Positions 1-9,400 of a stretch of 64,000 nucleotides of DNA are shown piece after piece. How positions within the stretch are numbered: the stretch's first letter is position 1; the number at the start of each line of letters is the position of its first letter. Source of the DNA: DATKKM01 sp035542855 (GTDB taxonomy: Bacteria > Chloroflexota > Dehalococcoidia > SM23-28-2 > RBG-16-64-32). Under the pieces are notes generated by a model that did not search any database, had not been told where the DNA came from, and saw only the letters and a list, made by a program, of their open reading frames with translations. The stretch lies in assembly GCA_035542855.1 (NCBI GenBank), contig DATKKM010000053.1:19876-83875 (forward strand), written 5' to 3'. The translations under genes were made by a program, and so were the position numbers.

Positions 1-8
1 TTCGCCAT
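1..8 (-). CDS. rplL: Ribosomal protein L7/L12, first codons only (cut by window edge)
   Basis: An ATG at positions 8-6 on the minus strand is followed by GCG and then the window edge. An excellent Shine-Dalgarno (AAGGAGG at 24-18) precedes it by 9 nt. It begins 33 nt after the rplJ stop, the universal place of rplL, so the identity is inferred from synteny; only Met-Ala can be read. Confidence 0.75.
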
Positions 9-41
9 TTCGTGGTTCCTCCTTGTGATTCCGTGGTTGGT

Positions 42-599
42 CTAGGCTGCTTCCATCTGCTTGGCGCGCGCCTCGATCAGGCCGGGCAACTCGCTGAGCA
101 GAGACTGGAAGAGCTGGGTGAGCTCCTGCAGGGGCGCGTCCAGCAGGCCGATGAAGTTCTGCAGCGGCGAATTCATCTGGCCCATGAACTGCGCGAGCAG
201 GACGGGTTTCGGCGGGATCTTGGTCAGGTCTTTGAGGTCGTTGGCGGAAAGGACGCTGCCCTCCAGGAAGCCGCCGCGCAGCTTGAACGCCTGCGGTGCG
301 CTCTGGGCGTAGTCCGTTACCGCCTTCGCCGCCTCGATCACGTCACCGTAGGCGAGGGCGAGCGCCGTCGGCCCTTCAACGATCTTCGTGACGTCTTCGC
401 GGCCGGCCTGCTCCGCGGCCAGCTTCAGCAGCGTGTTCTTGACCACCTTCACGTCGAAGCCGCCCTCGCGCAGCTTCTTGCGCAGGGCTGTCATCTCCTT
501 GACGGTGAGGCCGCGGTATTCGGTGCTGACCACCATGGTGGCGCGCTCCAGCCGCTCCTTCAGATCGGCTACCGTATCGACCTTTTCCTGTGTGGGCAT
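42..599 (-). CDS. rplJ: Large ribosomal subunit protein L10
   Basis: 185-residue L10, the stalk base protein that binds 23S rRNA and carries L7/L12 dimers. The N-terminal part has the family pattern STEYRGLTVKEMTALRKKLR, and the C-terminal helix (LTQLFQSLLSELPGLIEARA) is the L7/L12-binding segment. The open frame continues upstream to 710, but the ATG at 599 is chosen because GGAGGG lies just before it and the protein then starts MPTQEKV like other L10 proteins; the upstream part is the leader RNA. It is the penultimate gene of the rplK-rplA-rplJ-rplL order. The 312-nt gap before it holds an L10 leader and an intrinsic terminator, so autoregulation by L10 or L10-L7/L12 is likely. Confidence 0.97.
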   Translation of the reverse strand: MPTQEKVDTVADLKERLERATMVVSTEYRGLTVKEMTALRKKLREGGFDVKVVKNTLLKLAAEQAGREDVTKIVEGPTALALAYGDVIEAAKAVTDYAQSAPQAFKLRGGFLEGSVLSANDLKDLTKIPPKPVLLAQFMGQMNSPLQNFIGLLDAPLQELTQLFQSLLSELPGLIEARAKQMEAA

Positions 600-645
600 A
601 GGCCCTCCGTTTCTCGTGGCGGGTGCGGTTTCCCGCCCCGCCGTT

Positions 646-668
646 GGAAGCCTGAAGGCTTCCGCTAC
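646..668. repeat. REP-like hairpin with CTAC flank in the rplJ leader
   Basis: A perfect 7-bp stem (GGAAGCC, loop TGAA, GGCTTCC) is followed by GCTAC. Read on the minus strand it is GTAG-C-hairpin, the arrangement of REP elements recognised by RAYT transposases. It belongs to a set of similar hairpins in this window (15231, 42492, 44277, 44398). It lies between the rplJ attenuator and the rplJ start, so it is transcribed. Confidence 0.5.
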
Positions 669-685
669 GCGTTCCATCTGGCAAG

Positions 686-713
686 AAAAAAACCCTTGCC
701 TGTGAGGCAAGGG
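686..713 (-). terminator. Intrinsic terminator/attenuator upstream of rplJ
   Basis: On the minus strand CCCTTGCC and GGCAAGGG form a perfect 8-bp stem with a short loop, followed directly by seven T residues. It stands between the L10 leader and the rplJ start, so it can stop transcripts before rplJ-rplL. That placement suits attenuation of rplJL, either by L10 binding to the leader or as a partial terminator setting stoichiometry. Confidence 0.85.
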
Positions 714-744
714 ACAAAGTGGTCCGCCTCAGGCGGACGCCCGG

Positions 745-825
745 TCCTGCTGCCTCGGCGGGCTTCTCTTGCGAGAACTTAACTGCTTGTGCGAGACCCG
801 CTGTCTTCGGCTGAAGACGTCATTC
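745..825 (-). promoter_or_regulatory. Ribosomal protein L10 leader RNA
   Basis: The minus strand carries the conserved leader pieces in order: CCGAAGACAGCGGG, then a TTAAG segment next to a short stem (TTCTCGCAAGAGAA), then CCCGCCGAGGC. These match the L10 leader motif found upstream of rplJL in many bacteria, the mRNA site bound by L10 or the L10-L7/L12 complex. An intrinsic terminator follows about 30 nt downstream, which gives a plausible way to turn L10 binding into termination. Confidence 0.75.
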
Positions 826-880
826 GTTTGTAGGAACAGAGCTAGAGCCCTGTCCGCCGTCAAATCGACGCGCGAGGCGG

Positions 881-910
881 ATTGTATCCGATTCGCCTCG
901 CTTGCCGCAA
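881..910 (-). promoter_or_regulatory. Candidate promoter for the rplJ-rplL unit
   Basis: TACAAT (886-881) lies 18 nt downstream of a weak TTGCGG (910-905), directly after the end of rplA. The predicted start near 874 puts the whole L10 leader in the transcript. The -35 is poor, so this is only a candidate; read-through from rplK-rplA is the alternative. Confidence 0.35.
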
Positions 911-911
911 T

Positions 912-1634
912 CTAGGCCGCGGCGCCGGCGAAGGCGCCGGTGGTGGCGGCGATGTCCAGGCGGATGCCGGGGCTCATCGTCGTGGTCAGCGTCATGGAGC
1001 GCAGGTATACGCCCTTGGCGCCGCCCGGCTTCTCGCGCACGATCGCCTCGACGAGGGCACCCAGGTTGTCGAGGAGCGCCTGCTGGTCGAAGCTGATCTT
1101 GCCGATCGGCACGTGCACCAGGTTCGTGCGGTCTGTGCGGAATTCGACGCGGCCCTGCTTGGCGTCCTTGATCGCCTTGGGTAGGTCGTCCGGGTCGACG
1201 ACGGTGTTGGTGCGCGGGTTGGGCATGAGGCCGCGGGGGCCGAGCACGCGGCCCAGACGGCCGACCTTCCCCATCATCTCCTTGGTGGCCAGGGCGATCT
1301 CGAAGTCCAGGTACCCGCCTTCGATTTTCTTGACCAGGTCATCGCCGCCGACTTCGTCAGCGCCGGCCTGTTCGGCGATGCGGGCGGCCTCGCCCTCGGC
1401 GAAGACGAGCACGCGCTGGCCCTTGCCCAGGCCGTGCGGCAGGACGATCGTCCCGCGCAGCTGCTGGTCGGCGTGGCGCGTGTCGAGTCCGGTGCGGATG
1501 TGCAACTCGACGGTCTCGTCGAACTTGGCGAAGGCGATCTCCTTGAGGAGGGCGACGGCCTCCTTAGGCTCGTACTCTTTCAGGTGCTCCACCTTTTCGG
1601 CGGCGGCGATGTACTTCTTTCCGTGCTGTGGCAT
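912..1634 (-). CDS. rplA: Large ribosomal subunit protein L1
   Basis: 240-residue L1, close to the usual 225-235. The conserved rRNA-binding stretches are visible: FDETVELHIRTGLDTRHADQ near the N-terminus, GRVLGPRGLMPNPRTNTV in the middle, and GKISFD followed by the C-terminal KGVYLRSMTLTTTMSPG. L1 binds the 23S L1 stalk and in many bacteria represses its own operon. GGGGGA precedes the ATG. It starts 11 nt after rplK ends and is surely co-transcribed with it. Confidence 0.98.
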   Translation of the reverse strand: MPQHGKKYIAAAEKVEHLKEYEPKEAVALLKEIAFAKFDETVELHIRTGLDTRHADQQLRGTIVLPHGLGKGQRVLVFAEGEAARIAEQAGADEVGGDDLVKKIEGGYLDFEIALATKEMMGKVGRLGRVLGPRGLMPNPRTNTVVDPDDLPKAIKDAKQGRVEFRTDRTNLVHVPIGKISFDQQALLDNLGALVEAIVREKPGGAKGVYLRSMTLTTTMSPGIRLDIAATTGAFAGAAA

Positions 1635-1645
1635 GTCGATTCCCC

Positions 1646-2071
1646 CTAGCCCGCCACGTCCACGCCCATGCTGCGGGCGGTGCCTTCGACCATCTTCATG
1701 GCGGCTTCGATGTCGTTCGCGTTGAGGTCGCGCATCTTGGTCTCGGCGATCTTGCGGACCTGGTCGCGGCTGAGCGTGCCGACCTTGTCGCGCTTCTGCT
1801 GGGCGCTGCCCTTTTCGATGCCGAGCGCCTTGCGGATGAGGTCAGAGGCGGGCGGCGTCTTCATGATGAAGGAGAAGGAGCGGTCTTCGAAGACGGTGAT
1901 CTCCACCGGCACGATGCTGCCGGCCTGGTTGGCGGTCTTCTCGTTGTACTCCTTGCAGAACGCCATGATGTTGGCGCCGTGCTGGCCCAGGGCGGGGCCG
2001 ACCGGCGGCGCGGGCGTAGCCTGCCCGGCCGGGAGCTGGAGCTTGATTATCGCGCGGACTTTCTTAGCCAT
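1646..2071 (-). CDS. rplK: Large ribosomal subunit protein L11
   Basis: 141 residues, exactly the family length. Signature segments include PAGQATPAPPVGPALGQHG at the N-terminus, the FCKEYNEKT stretch and the C-terminal rRNA-binding domain ending MKMVEGTARSMGVDV. L11 forms the GTPase-associated centre with 23S rRNA and supports factor-dependent GTP hydrolysis and the stringent response. It lies between nusG and rplA in the standard bacterial order. Confidence 0.98.
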   Translation of the reverse strand: MAKKVRAIIKLQLPAGQATPAPPVGPALGQHGANIMAFCKEYNEKTANQAGSIVPVEITVFEDRSFSFIMKTPPASDLIRKALGIEKGSAQQKRDKVGTLSRDQVRKIAETKMRDLNANDIEAAMKMVEGTARSMGVDVAG

Positions 2072-2115
2072 GTCTGTACACTCTTTCGGTCAGGGATTTC
2101 TCCCCGCCGGTGGCG

Positions 2116-2793
2116 CTAGAGGCGCTCCACCTGCAGGAAGTCGAGCTCGACCGGGGTCTCCCGGCCGAAGATGGAGACGGCCACCTTCACCTTGCCCTTC
2201 TCCGTGTTGATCTCTTCCACCGTGCCCACGAAGTCGGAGAATGGCCCATCGATGACGCGCACGCTCTGGCCTTCCTGGAAGCCCACCTTCACACGCGGCT
2301 CCTCCGCCTTCATCTGGCGGATGATCGATCGCACTTCGGTCTCTTCCAGCGGCGTTGGCGTGGTGCCGGAGCCGACGAAGCCCGTGACGCCGGGCGAGTT
2401 GCGGACGACGGTCCAGGCCTTGCTGGACTGGGCCTTCTCTGCCTCTGAGGCCTCCGGGTCGTCCTGCTTGAGGGCCATCATCTGCACCAGCACGTAGCCG
2501 GGGAAGATCTTGCGCGGCACCGTGCGGCGCTGGCCGTCCCTGATCTCGATCTCGTCCACGGAGGGGACGACGACGCGGAAGACCAGGTCTTCTGCGTCCA
2601 TGGACTTGATGCGCTGGTCCAGGTTCGTCTTCACGCGGTCTTCGTAGCCGGAGTAGGTGTGGACGACGTACCAGGCGCGCCCCTGCTGGAACAGCTCTTC
2701 TTCGGGGATGATCTCCCGCTGCTTCTTGGAGGGCGTTGGTGCAGGTGCTTCCTCCACCGCCACTTGATCGCCGCCGCGCCTCTTCTTAGCCAT
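2116..2793 (-). CDS. nusG: Transcription termination/antitermination factor NusG
   Basis: 225 residues. After a charged, proline-rich N-terminal extension of about 37 residues comes the NGN domain (WYVVHTYSGYEDRVKTNLDQ, PRKIFPGYVLVQM, WTVVRNSPGVTGFVG) and then the KOW domain (GQSVRVIDGPFSDFVGTVEE). NusG binds the RNA polymerase clamp and couples it to Rho or the ribosome. A short acidic insert (QDDPEASEAEKAQSS) interrupts the NGN domain. It starts 8 nt after secE ends. Confidence 0.97.
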   Translation of the reverse strand: MAKKRRGGDQVAVEEAPAPTPSKKQREIIPEEELFQQGRAWYVVHTYSGYEDRVKTNLDQRIKSMDAEDLVFRVVVPSVDEIEIRDGQRRTVPRKIFPGYVLVQMMALKQDDPEASEAEKAQSSKAWTVVRNSPGVTGFVGSGTTPTPLEETEVRSIIRQMKAEEPRVKVGFQEGQSVRVIDGPFSDFVGTVEEINTEKGKVKVAVSIFGRETPVELDFLQVERL

Positions 2794-2801
2794 CAGATGT
2801 C

Positions 2802-3116
2802 CTAGTTACGCAGCAGCGTGTGGTCGATCAGCTGGGCGAAGCCCATGTCGATAGCGCCCAGCACCGCGCCGGTGATGATTGTGATGATGACGACGACGAC
2901 AGTCAGGTGCCAGACGTCGTAGCGGGAGGGCCAGACCACCTTACGCAGCTCGCTGATGATGTCCAGGGCCCAGCGGGGCTTGTACCAGGCGCCGCGTACG
3001 GCGGGAGCCGTGCGCGCGGCGGTGCTGGTGCGGCCCAGGGCCCGCGCCGGGTTGCGCGGCGCCTTTTCGGTCTTTGGTTCTTTCAGCTGCTGCCGGCGGA
3101 CGGCGCGGTTGGCCAT
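2802..3116 (-). CDS. secE: Preprotein translocase subunit SecE
   Basis: 104 residues: a basic cytosolic N-terminus, the conserved amphipathic segment ISELRKVVWPSRYDVWHLT, and one transmembrane helix (VVVVIITIITGAVLGAIDMG). This is the single-span SecE of most bacteria, which clamps SecY in the plasma membrane. The gene starts 3 nt after the rpmG stop and is followed by nusG, as is typical. Confidence 0.95.
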   Translation of the reverse strand: MANRAVRRQQLKEPKTEKAPRNPARALGRTSTAARTAPAVRGAWYKPRWALDIISELRKVVWPSRYDVWHLTVVVVIITIITGAVLGAIDMGFAQLIDHTLLRN

Positions 3117-3119
3117 TGG

Positions 3120-3284
3120 TTAACGGGCCTCTCTGTGCACGCGGTGCACTCGGCACCTGGGGCAATACTTGCGCAGCTCCAGGCGCTCCGCGTCGTTGCG
3201 CTTGTTTTTTTCAGTCGTGTAGCTACGCTGGCGGCACTCTGTGCACGCCAGGTCAACGGTTACGCGGTCTTCCTTCTTAGCCAT
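3120..3284 (-). CDS. rpmG: Large ribosomal subunit protein L33, zinc-binding form
   Basis: A 54-residue gene read from the sequence: it starts MAKKEDRVTVDLACTECRQR and contains YTTEKNKRNDAERLELRKYC and CPRC. The two CxxC pairs (CTEC and CPRC) are the zinc-ribbon ligands of the C-plus L33 type. It sits between tuf and secE, its usual place, with the stop 3 nt before the secE ATG. A few extra residues (HRVHREAR) follow the normal C-terminus. Only the zinc-containing form is seen here; a Cys-less paralogue might exist elsewhere. Confidence 0.95.
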   Translation of the reverse strand: MAKKEDRVTVDLACTECRQRSYTTEKNKRNDAERLELRKYCPRCRVHRVHREAR

Positions 3285-3296
3285 TCGTCCTCAATG

Positions 3297-4496
<1,200 letters not shown>

Positions 4497-4650
4497 TTAT
4501 TGGGTTCCTCCTGTGTTTCGCGGGTACTGCCAGCCGGCGGGCGCTTTGCCCACAGCCTGAAGGCCGACCTGCCTATGATAACCCGGCGAATCTGTACAGG
4601 GAATCCGCTCTGCGCGGGCCCCGCACGGCTTCACCGTTCGTCTCCTGGGC

Positions 4651-4726
4651 TGGAGCCGACGATCGGACTCGAACCGATGACCCCGTTCTTACCAAGAACG
4701 TGCTCTACCAACTGAGCTACGTCGGC
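4651..4726 (-). tRNA. tRNA-Thr, anticodon GGT
   Basis: Minus-strand cloverleaf with acceptor GCCGACG/CGTCGGC, D arm with AGCTCAGTTGGTAGAGC, anticodon stem CGTTC/GAACG around loop TTGGTAA, T arm GTTCGAGTC, and a genomically encoded CCA. The anticodon GGT reads ACC/ACU. It lies 154 nt before the tuf start. Confidence 0.97.
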
Positions 4727-4749
4727 GCCGCTATTCTGTTAGGGCGGTA

Positions 4750-4836
4750 TGGTGGCGGGAGCAGGATTCGAACCTGCGTAGCCCGAAGGGCGCCGAGTTT
4801 ACAGCCCGGTGCAATTGACCGCTCTGCCATCCCGCC
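4750..4836 (-). tRNA. tRNA-Tyr, anticodon GTA
   Basis: 87-nt class II tRNA on the minus strand. The acceptor begins GGCGGGA, the anticodon loop is CTGTAAA (anticodon GTA), a long variable arm with a CCCTTCGGG hairpin follows, then T arm GTTCGAATC and encoded CCA with discriminator A. It sits 23 nt upstream of tRNA-Thr(GGT) in the same transcript. Confidence 0.97.
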
Positions 4837-4926
4837 AGGGACTCTACATCGGGAACGGGAACAGCGGCGAGGAACAAGTATACGCCTGTCTCCGGGCCCT
4901 GTTCCTATTCCTCGGTTCCTTTGCTC

Positions 4927-5001
4927 TGGAGCCGAAGGTGGGATTCGAACCCACAACCTGGCGATTACAAATCGCCTGCGCTACCATTGCGCCACTTCGG
5001 C
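4927..5001 (-). tRNA. tRNA-Thr, anticodon TGT
   Basis: 75-nt minus-strand cloverleaf: acceptor GCCGAAG/CTTCGGC, anticodon stem GGCGA/TCGCC around TTTGTAA (anticodon TGT, reading ACA/ACG), T arm GTTCGAATC and encoded CCA. It is the first tRNA of the Thr-Tyr-Thr-tuf series. Confidence 0.97.
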
Positions 5002-5016
5002 ACGGAGTACCAGACC

Positions 5017-5041
5017 AAAAAAAGTCGCCCCCGAGGGCGAG
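5017..5041 (-). terminator. Terminator-like hairpin with T7 tract at the 5' end of the tRNA-tuf transcript
   Basis: On the minus strand TCGCCC and GGGCGA form a short stem, then C and seven T residues. It lies between the promoter (start near 5042) and the first tRNA, so the predicted RNA begins with this hairpin. It could be an attenuator or merely a 5' protective structure; a terminator this close to the start is unusual. Confidence 0.5.
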
Positions 5042-5048
5042 TGGTTTA

Positions 5049-5077
5049 AGTATAGGGTTGTCCACATAGCGCGTCAA
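5049..5077 (-). promoter_or_regulatory. Sigma-70-type promoter of the tRNA-tuf operon
   Basis: Minus strand TTGACG (5077-5072), exactly 17 nt spacer, then TATACT (5054-5049). This is a near-consensus housekeeping promoter, expected for a tRNA and EF-Tu transcript. Confidence 0.85.
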
Positions 5078-5157
5078 GGAAGGCGCAAGTGAATCCCCGC
5101 CCGCTCCTCCCGCCGTAGTTACATGCAGAATCAGGCTCTAGCGGAAGGAAGGCCCTT

Positions 5158-5559
5158 ATGCGCACACGGCTCCTCGTTCTCGCGTTTGCAGTCCTGGCGG
5201 CGGCGGCTCTATTGACAGCGGCCTGCGGCGGTGATGACGACGACAGCGGCGGCACCGCCACCCAAACGACGTCAGCTACCAACACCGGCGGCTCTGGAGA
5301 GGCCAAGGACGTAACGATCAACGCCTCCGGATTCGCCTTCGACACCACCTCCATCACGGCCAAGGCAGGCCAGACCGTCAACATCACGCTCAAGAACGGC
5401 GACGGCACCGAGCACAGCTTCACCGTCGGCGACACGGACGTGACGGAGGCCGAGGGCGGGGACGAAGGCAGCGGCAGCTTCGTGGCTTCGTCCAGCACCA
5501 CCGAGTTCCACTGCAAGTACCACCCGACGACGATGAAGGGCACGATCACGGTCTCCTGA
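5158..5559 (+). CDS. Plastocyanin-like cupredoxin lipoprotein
   Basis: 133 residues. The N-terminus is a lipoprotein signal (LLVLAFAVLAAAALLTAACGG, lipobox LTAAC at residues 19-23), followed by an Asp/Ser/Thr linker. The rest is a small cupredoxin domain with the type 1 copper ligands in order: His in GTEHSFTVGD, then Cys, His and Met in FHCKYHPTTM. It should bind one copper outside the membrane as a small electron carrier or copper-binding protein. GGAAGGAAGG precedes the ATG. It stands alone, divergent from the tRNA-tuf promoter; no oxidase or copper-handling gene is adjacent, so the redox partner is unknown. Confidence 0.85.
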   Translation: MRTRLLVLAFAVLAAAALLTAACGGDDDDSGGTATQTTSATNTGGSGEAKDVTINASGFAFDTTSITAKAGQTVNITLKNGDGTEHSFTVGDTDVTEAEGGDEGSGSFVASSSTTEFHCKYHPTTMKGTITVS

Positions 5560-5566
5560 CCGCGGC

Positions 5567-6349
5567 TTACGGCCGTCTGTACACCAGCAGGTCCAGCCGG
5601 TCGATGATGGGCCGCGGCTCGGTCTCCCGGGCCGCGGCTTCTTCTAGCCTGCGCTGCCCCTCGGCGAACTCTTCGTCCGTTATCAGTTGCAGCGTGCTGT
5701 CGGCGCGGGATGCGGTACGGGCCGCAGCCTCGCGCAGACTGCCCGCCGTCCCCAGGTCCACGAAGTCATCGGCCAGGTGGTCCAGCCCGCCATCGGCGAA
5801 GTCCGCCGTGATCTGCTCGGACGTCGGGAACTTTTCGACGATGCGCAGCGCCGCCGGGAAGTAGCGGAAGATGCTGAGCTGCCGCCGGCCCTCCTCCGAG
5901 TACCCGCCTGCGACGAGCACCAGCCCGCCCGGCCTGACCACGCGCACCAGCTCCCGCGCGCAGGCGGCGCGGTCCGGCACGTGATGCACCATGTAGCCGA
6001 GCCAGGCCGCATCGCAAGAGGCGTCGCCTAGCGGGATCGATTCCGCGTCCCCGGCGCGGTACTCGACGCGCGGGTGGGACGCCTCGCGGACCGCCGCCTC
6101 GCGCATGCCGTCTGATGGCTCGACACCGGTCACCCGGCAGTCCAGCCAGCCGGCCAACCTGGGCGCGAACCGGCCACTGCCGCTGCCCAGGTCAAGGACG
6201 TGTTCGGGGTGTACGGTTCCCAGCCAGCGCACGATCGCCTCCCGCCAGGATGCCTCCGCGGACGGCGAAAGGGCGCGGGCCCGCGAGTAGCTGGCGGCCT
6301 GCCGTTCGTAGTCGACGGCGCCGGGGCGAAACTCGGTCACGCTGCACAT
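5567..6349 (-). CDS. Class I SAM-dependent methyltransferase (UbiE/Methyltransf_11 type)
   Basis: 260 residues from the ATG at 6349; the frame continues upstream, but that extension lacks methyltransferase homology and runs out of the conserved DYERQAASYSRARALSPSAE start. Motif I is VLDLGSGSGRFAPRL, motif II region SCDAAWLGYMVHHVPD, and motif III VVRPGGLVLVAG, all typical of the Methyltransf_11 superfamily. The substrate cannot be deduced. The C-terminal third (FPTSEQITADFADGG onwards) resembles small-molecule methyltransferases of this group. It converges with the cupredoxin gene, 7 nt between the two ends. Confidence 0.85.
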   Translation of the reverse strand: MCSVTEFRPGAVDYERQAASYSRARALSPSAEASWREAIVRWLGTVHPEHVLDLGSGSGRFAPRLAGWLDCRVTGVEPSDGMREAAVREASHPRVEYRAGDAESIPLGDASCDAAWLGYMVHHVPDRAACARELVRVVRPGGLVLVAGGYSEEGRRQLSIFRYFPAALRIVEKFPTSEQITADFADGGLDHLADDFVDLGTAGSLREAAARTASRADSTLQLITDEEFAEGQRRLEEAAARETEPRPIIDRLDLLVYRRP

Positions 6350-6486
6350 TATGATGCAAGCGGCCGGCACGAAGCCCGCCAGGAGGTTACGCGATGTGGA
6401 TCCGGTTCTACGTGCCCTGCCCGACGCCGGAGCCGGGATCGATTCCGCGTCCGGCTGGAAGGCGAGGTCAGGGCGGTGCCGTTGCC

Positions 6487-9400
6487 CTAGTCCAGGAGCA
6501 CCTGCGTACCAACCCGCGGACATTGGGCGGACGGAGTCGAAGGCAGGGCGGCGGCCAGCTTCAGGATGAGCGTAGCGTCCGCGCCGTCCGTCCCGCCGCT
6601 GCAGTCGAGGTCACCCCACTGGCGGCTTGCTCCGTTCACGCTGATCGCCGAATCGACGGCCGGGCAACCCGGGGACTGGCTAACCGAGGCGCCAGAGCGA
6701 GCCGCCAGCTCCCGCAGCGCATCCATGGGCTGCACAGCGCCGCTGCAGTCGAAATCGCCCCATGTCCGGTGGGCTGAGTTCAAGAGTGTGATGGGAGCGC
6801 TGGTGGCGGCGGTTGTGTTCAGGCCGTCGCTGGCCAGGACGCGGACCAGGAGTTGGTTGCCTTCCAGTTGGTTAGTGTCCAGCGTCAGTGACGGGTCCGT
6901 GATGTCCACTGCCAGAGGCAGCCACGTTTGGCCGTTATCGGGGCTATACATCACCGCGTAGTTCAGGGGATCGCTGTCTGCATCGGTGGCCGTCCAGGTG
7001 ATCGTCTGCTCGCCGCTCCAGTCGTGATCCGGTTGTGTGATGTTGACTGTGGGCGCCGCCGCGCTGGCGTCGAGAGAGGCGAGCTCACTGTGGTTGAGCA
7101 AAACGCCGACATGGGTCGTGCCGGGCGGCAGCGGCACGCGGAGTGAGAAGGACTCCTCCGAAAGCGGCGCGAGCGTCCTGTGGTTGCGGAATGCGAGCAG
7201 GAAGCAGTAATCCAGCTCCGCACCGCCGCTCATATGCAGGCAGTAGTTGCCCATGGGGTTCGGCGGATCAGGCGGAGCAGCCGATTCAATGACGTAGGCT
7301 GAATCGATCGTCACGCCTCCGCCGGCTTGCGCAGTGCCAGTGATCACGAGTTTCGGCGCCGCCGCCCCGGCAGGACGCCTTTCGCCAACGCTCTGCGGGT
7401 TGAAGTCCCCCTGGACCAGCTTCTTGTAATCGAACGGCGAGACCCAGATGTTTGTGCCGGGCGGTGAGCAATAGCTCAGCAGGTCCAACCTGGCTGCGGG
7501 GACGGGTTTCTTCGCCGCCACGTCAAAGCCGGTCTCCTGGATCGTCGAATCGCCGTAGGGCCAATCGGTCGTCCCGTCCTGGGCGCCGCAGCCGTCTGAC
7601 AGGTTGGTATGGCGCAGGCCATAGTTGTGGCCAATCTCATGCGCCAGGGTGAAGGCGTGGTCCAGCGGGTCGGTGCTGCTGGTATCAACCTCCCACGTGA
7701 CGCGCCCAGTGCTGCCCAGCCAGACGGGGTCGGACAGACCCAGCGTGCCGGTAGAGACGCCGCCGGGCGGCACCCAACCGGCCAGCTGGTCCGCCACGAA
7801 GCCGCCCATGGACATCAGGTTGTAGCGCTGCCGCAACGCCGCCGCCAGCGCGGAGTCTGAGGCAATCGTGGAGGGGTAGACGAGCGGCGGCACCGCCAGC
7901 TGCTCGTAAAACAACTCATCGTCGGCGACGGGGTAGAGCGTCTTGATCAGCGCATCGCCGCTGGTGGCGATGGCGTTGCTCGGGCATACGGGCGCGGCTG
8001 CCGGGCCAATGCAGACCGGCAGGTACTTGATGATGAGGCCGTCCGTGTCCACGCTGGCGAAATCGAACGTCTCATCCAGCACAACGCGGCCGTCTGACCT
8101 GTCCGTCACCTCCAGCCGCACGGACCAGTCGCCGGCGGGGGGAGTGAAGTAGTAGTCCTGCGATGGGCAGCCGGCTTTCGCAATCCGGCGGTCCTTCGGC
8201 GTGCAGCCGGGCGTGATGGTCACGTCTTCTGACTTGCTCACCTCGCCCGTGACCTCGACGTGGTAATTCGTCGTCTGGTCCACGTCTGCCAGGTACACGC
8301 GCATCAGGGCGGCTTTCCCCGCCACGATTGGCACGGGTGGCTGCCCGTTTCCGGCAAGCGACGCCTGCAATTCGCCGATGGTCTGCAGTTGCTGGATGCC
8401 CTGCGTGAACTCCACCTGCAGCGGCGGCGGCGCCGGCCCCCAGTCAGGGGCCGATCCAGTTACGAGGAACGTGTCGTTGGCGCCCGTGACATCGATCAGG
8501 TGAATCTCCGAGCCGATGTTGTACGCGAGGCGCCGGCCGTCGGGAGACCAACTCGGGCCGGTGCTGCTTGGCGAACCGGGGACGAGCGAACGAGCTCCTG
8601 TCCCGTCGGCTTTCATCACTGACACTTCGTATGAGTTGCTGGATCCCGTCCGCAGTCCGTAGAACGCGATCTGGCTGCCGTCTGGTGACCAGTCAGCGCC
8701 CAATTCGACCACGGTTGGAGTGCGAGTGATGTTCACCGCAGCGCCACCGCCTGGCGGGAGGGTGTAGAAGTCGTAGAACGGGGTAGTATCCGTTGGGCTG
8801 GTTCCGGCGGCGAAGAGAATGGCGCTGCCGTCTGGTGACCAGGCCAGGCTGTTAATGAAGTAGACCCCGGCCGGGGTGATCTTCTGCTCGGCGCCTGTGC
8901 CCAGATCGTGAACCCAGATGTCCTGGCGTCCGATGTCATCGCTGTTCGGATCGTCCCGAACCGTGGCGATCTCCAGCCCATCGGGCGACCAGGCAAAGCC
9001 GGCGGTGGTGGCGCCGATGGCGACACCGTTCGAGCCATCGGCATCGGCGACCACGATTTGGCCGCTCTGGATATAAGCGATGCTTCCGCCGTCAGGCGAC
9101 CATCTTGGGAACACACCGCTGGACGTCACCAGTGTGTCCCCCGTGCCGTCCGGCAGGACTGTTCGAATCCCGCCCGCAGACAGGTAGGCGACGATGCCAT
9201 CGTCGCCCGGAAGCGAGGCGGCCACGGACGCCGGCAATTGCCCGCTTCCGGCAAGCGACGCCTGCAATTCGCCGATGCTCTGCAGCTGCTGGATGCCCTG
9301 CGTGAACTCCACCTGGATGGAGGGCGGCAGCGGTTGCCAGCTGGGAAAACCACCGGCGGTAAGGACGGTTGCGTTGGAACCGTCACTGCGCATCGTCCAC

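Noticed and set aside
4700..5092. Open frames across the tRNA cluster
   Set aside because: They consist of tRNA sequence on the wrong strand; no ribosome-binding site.
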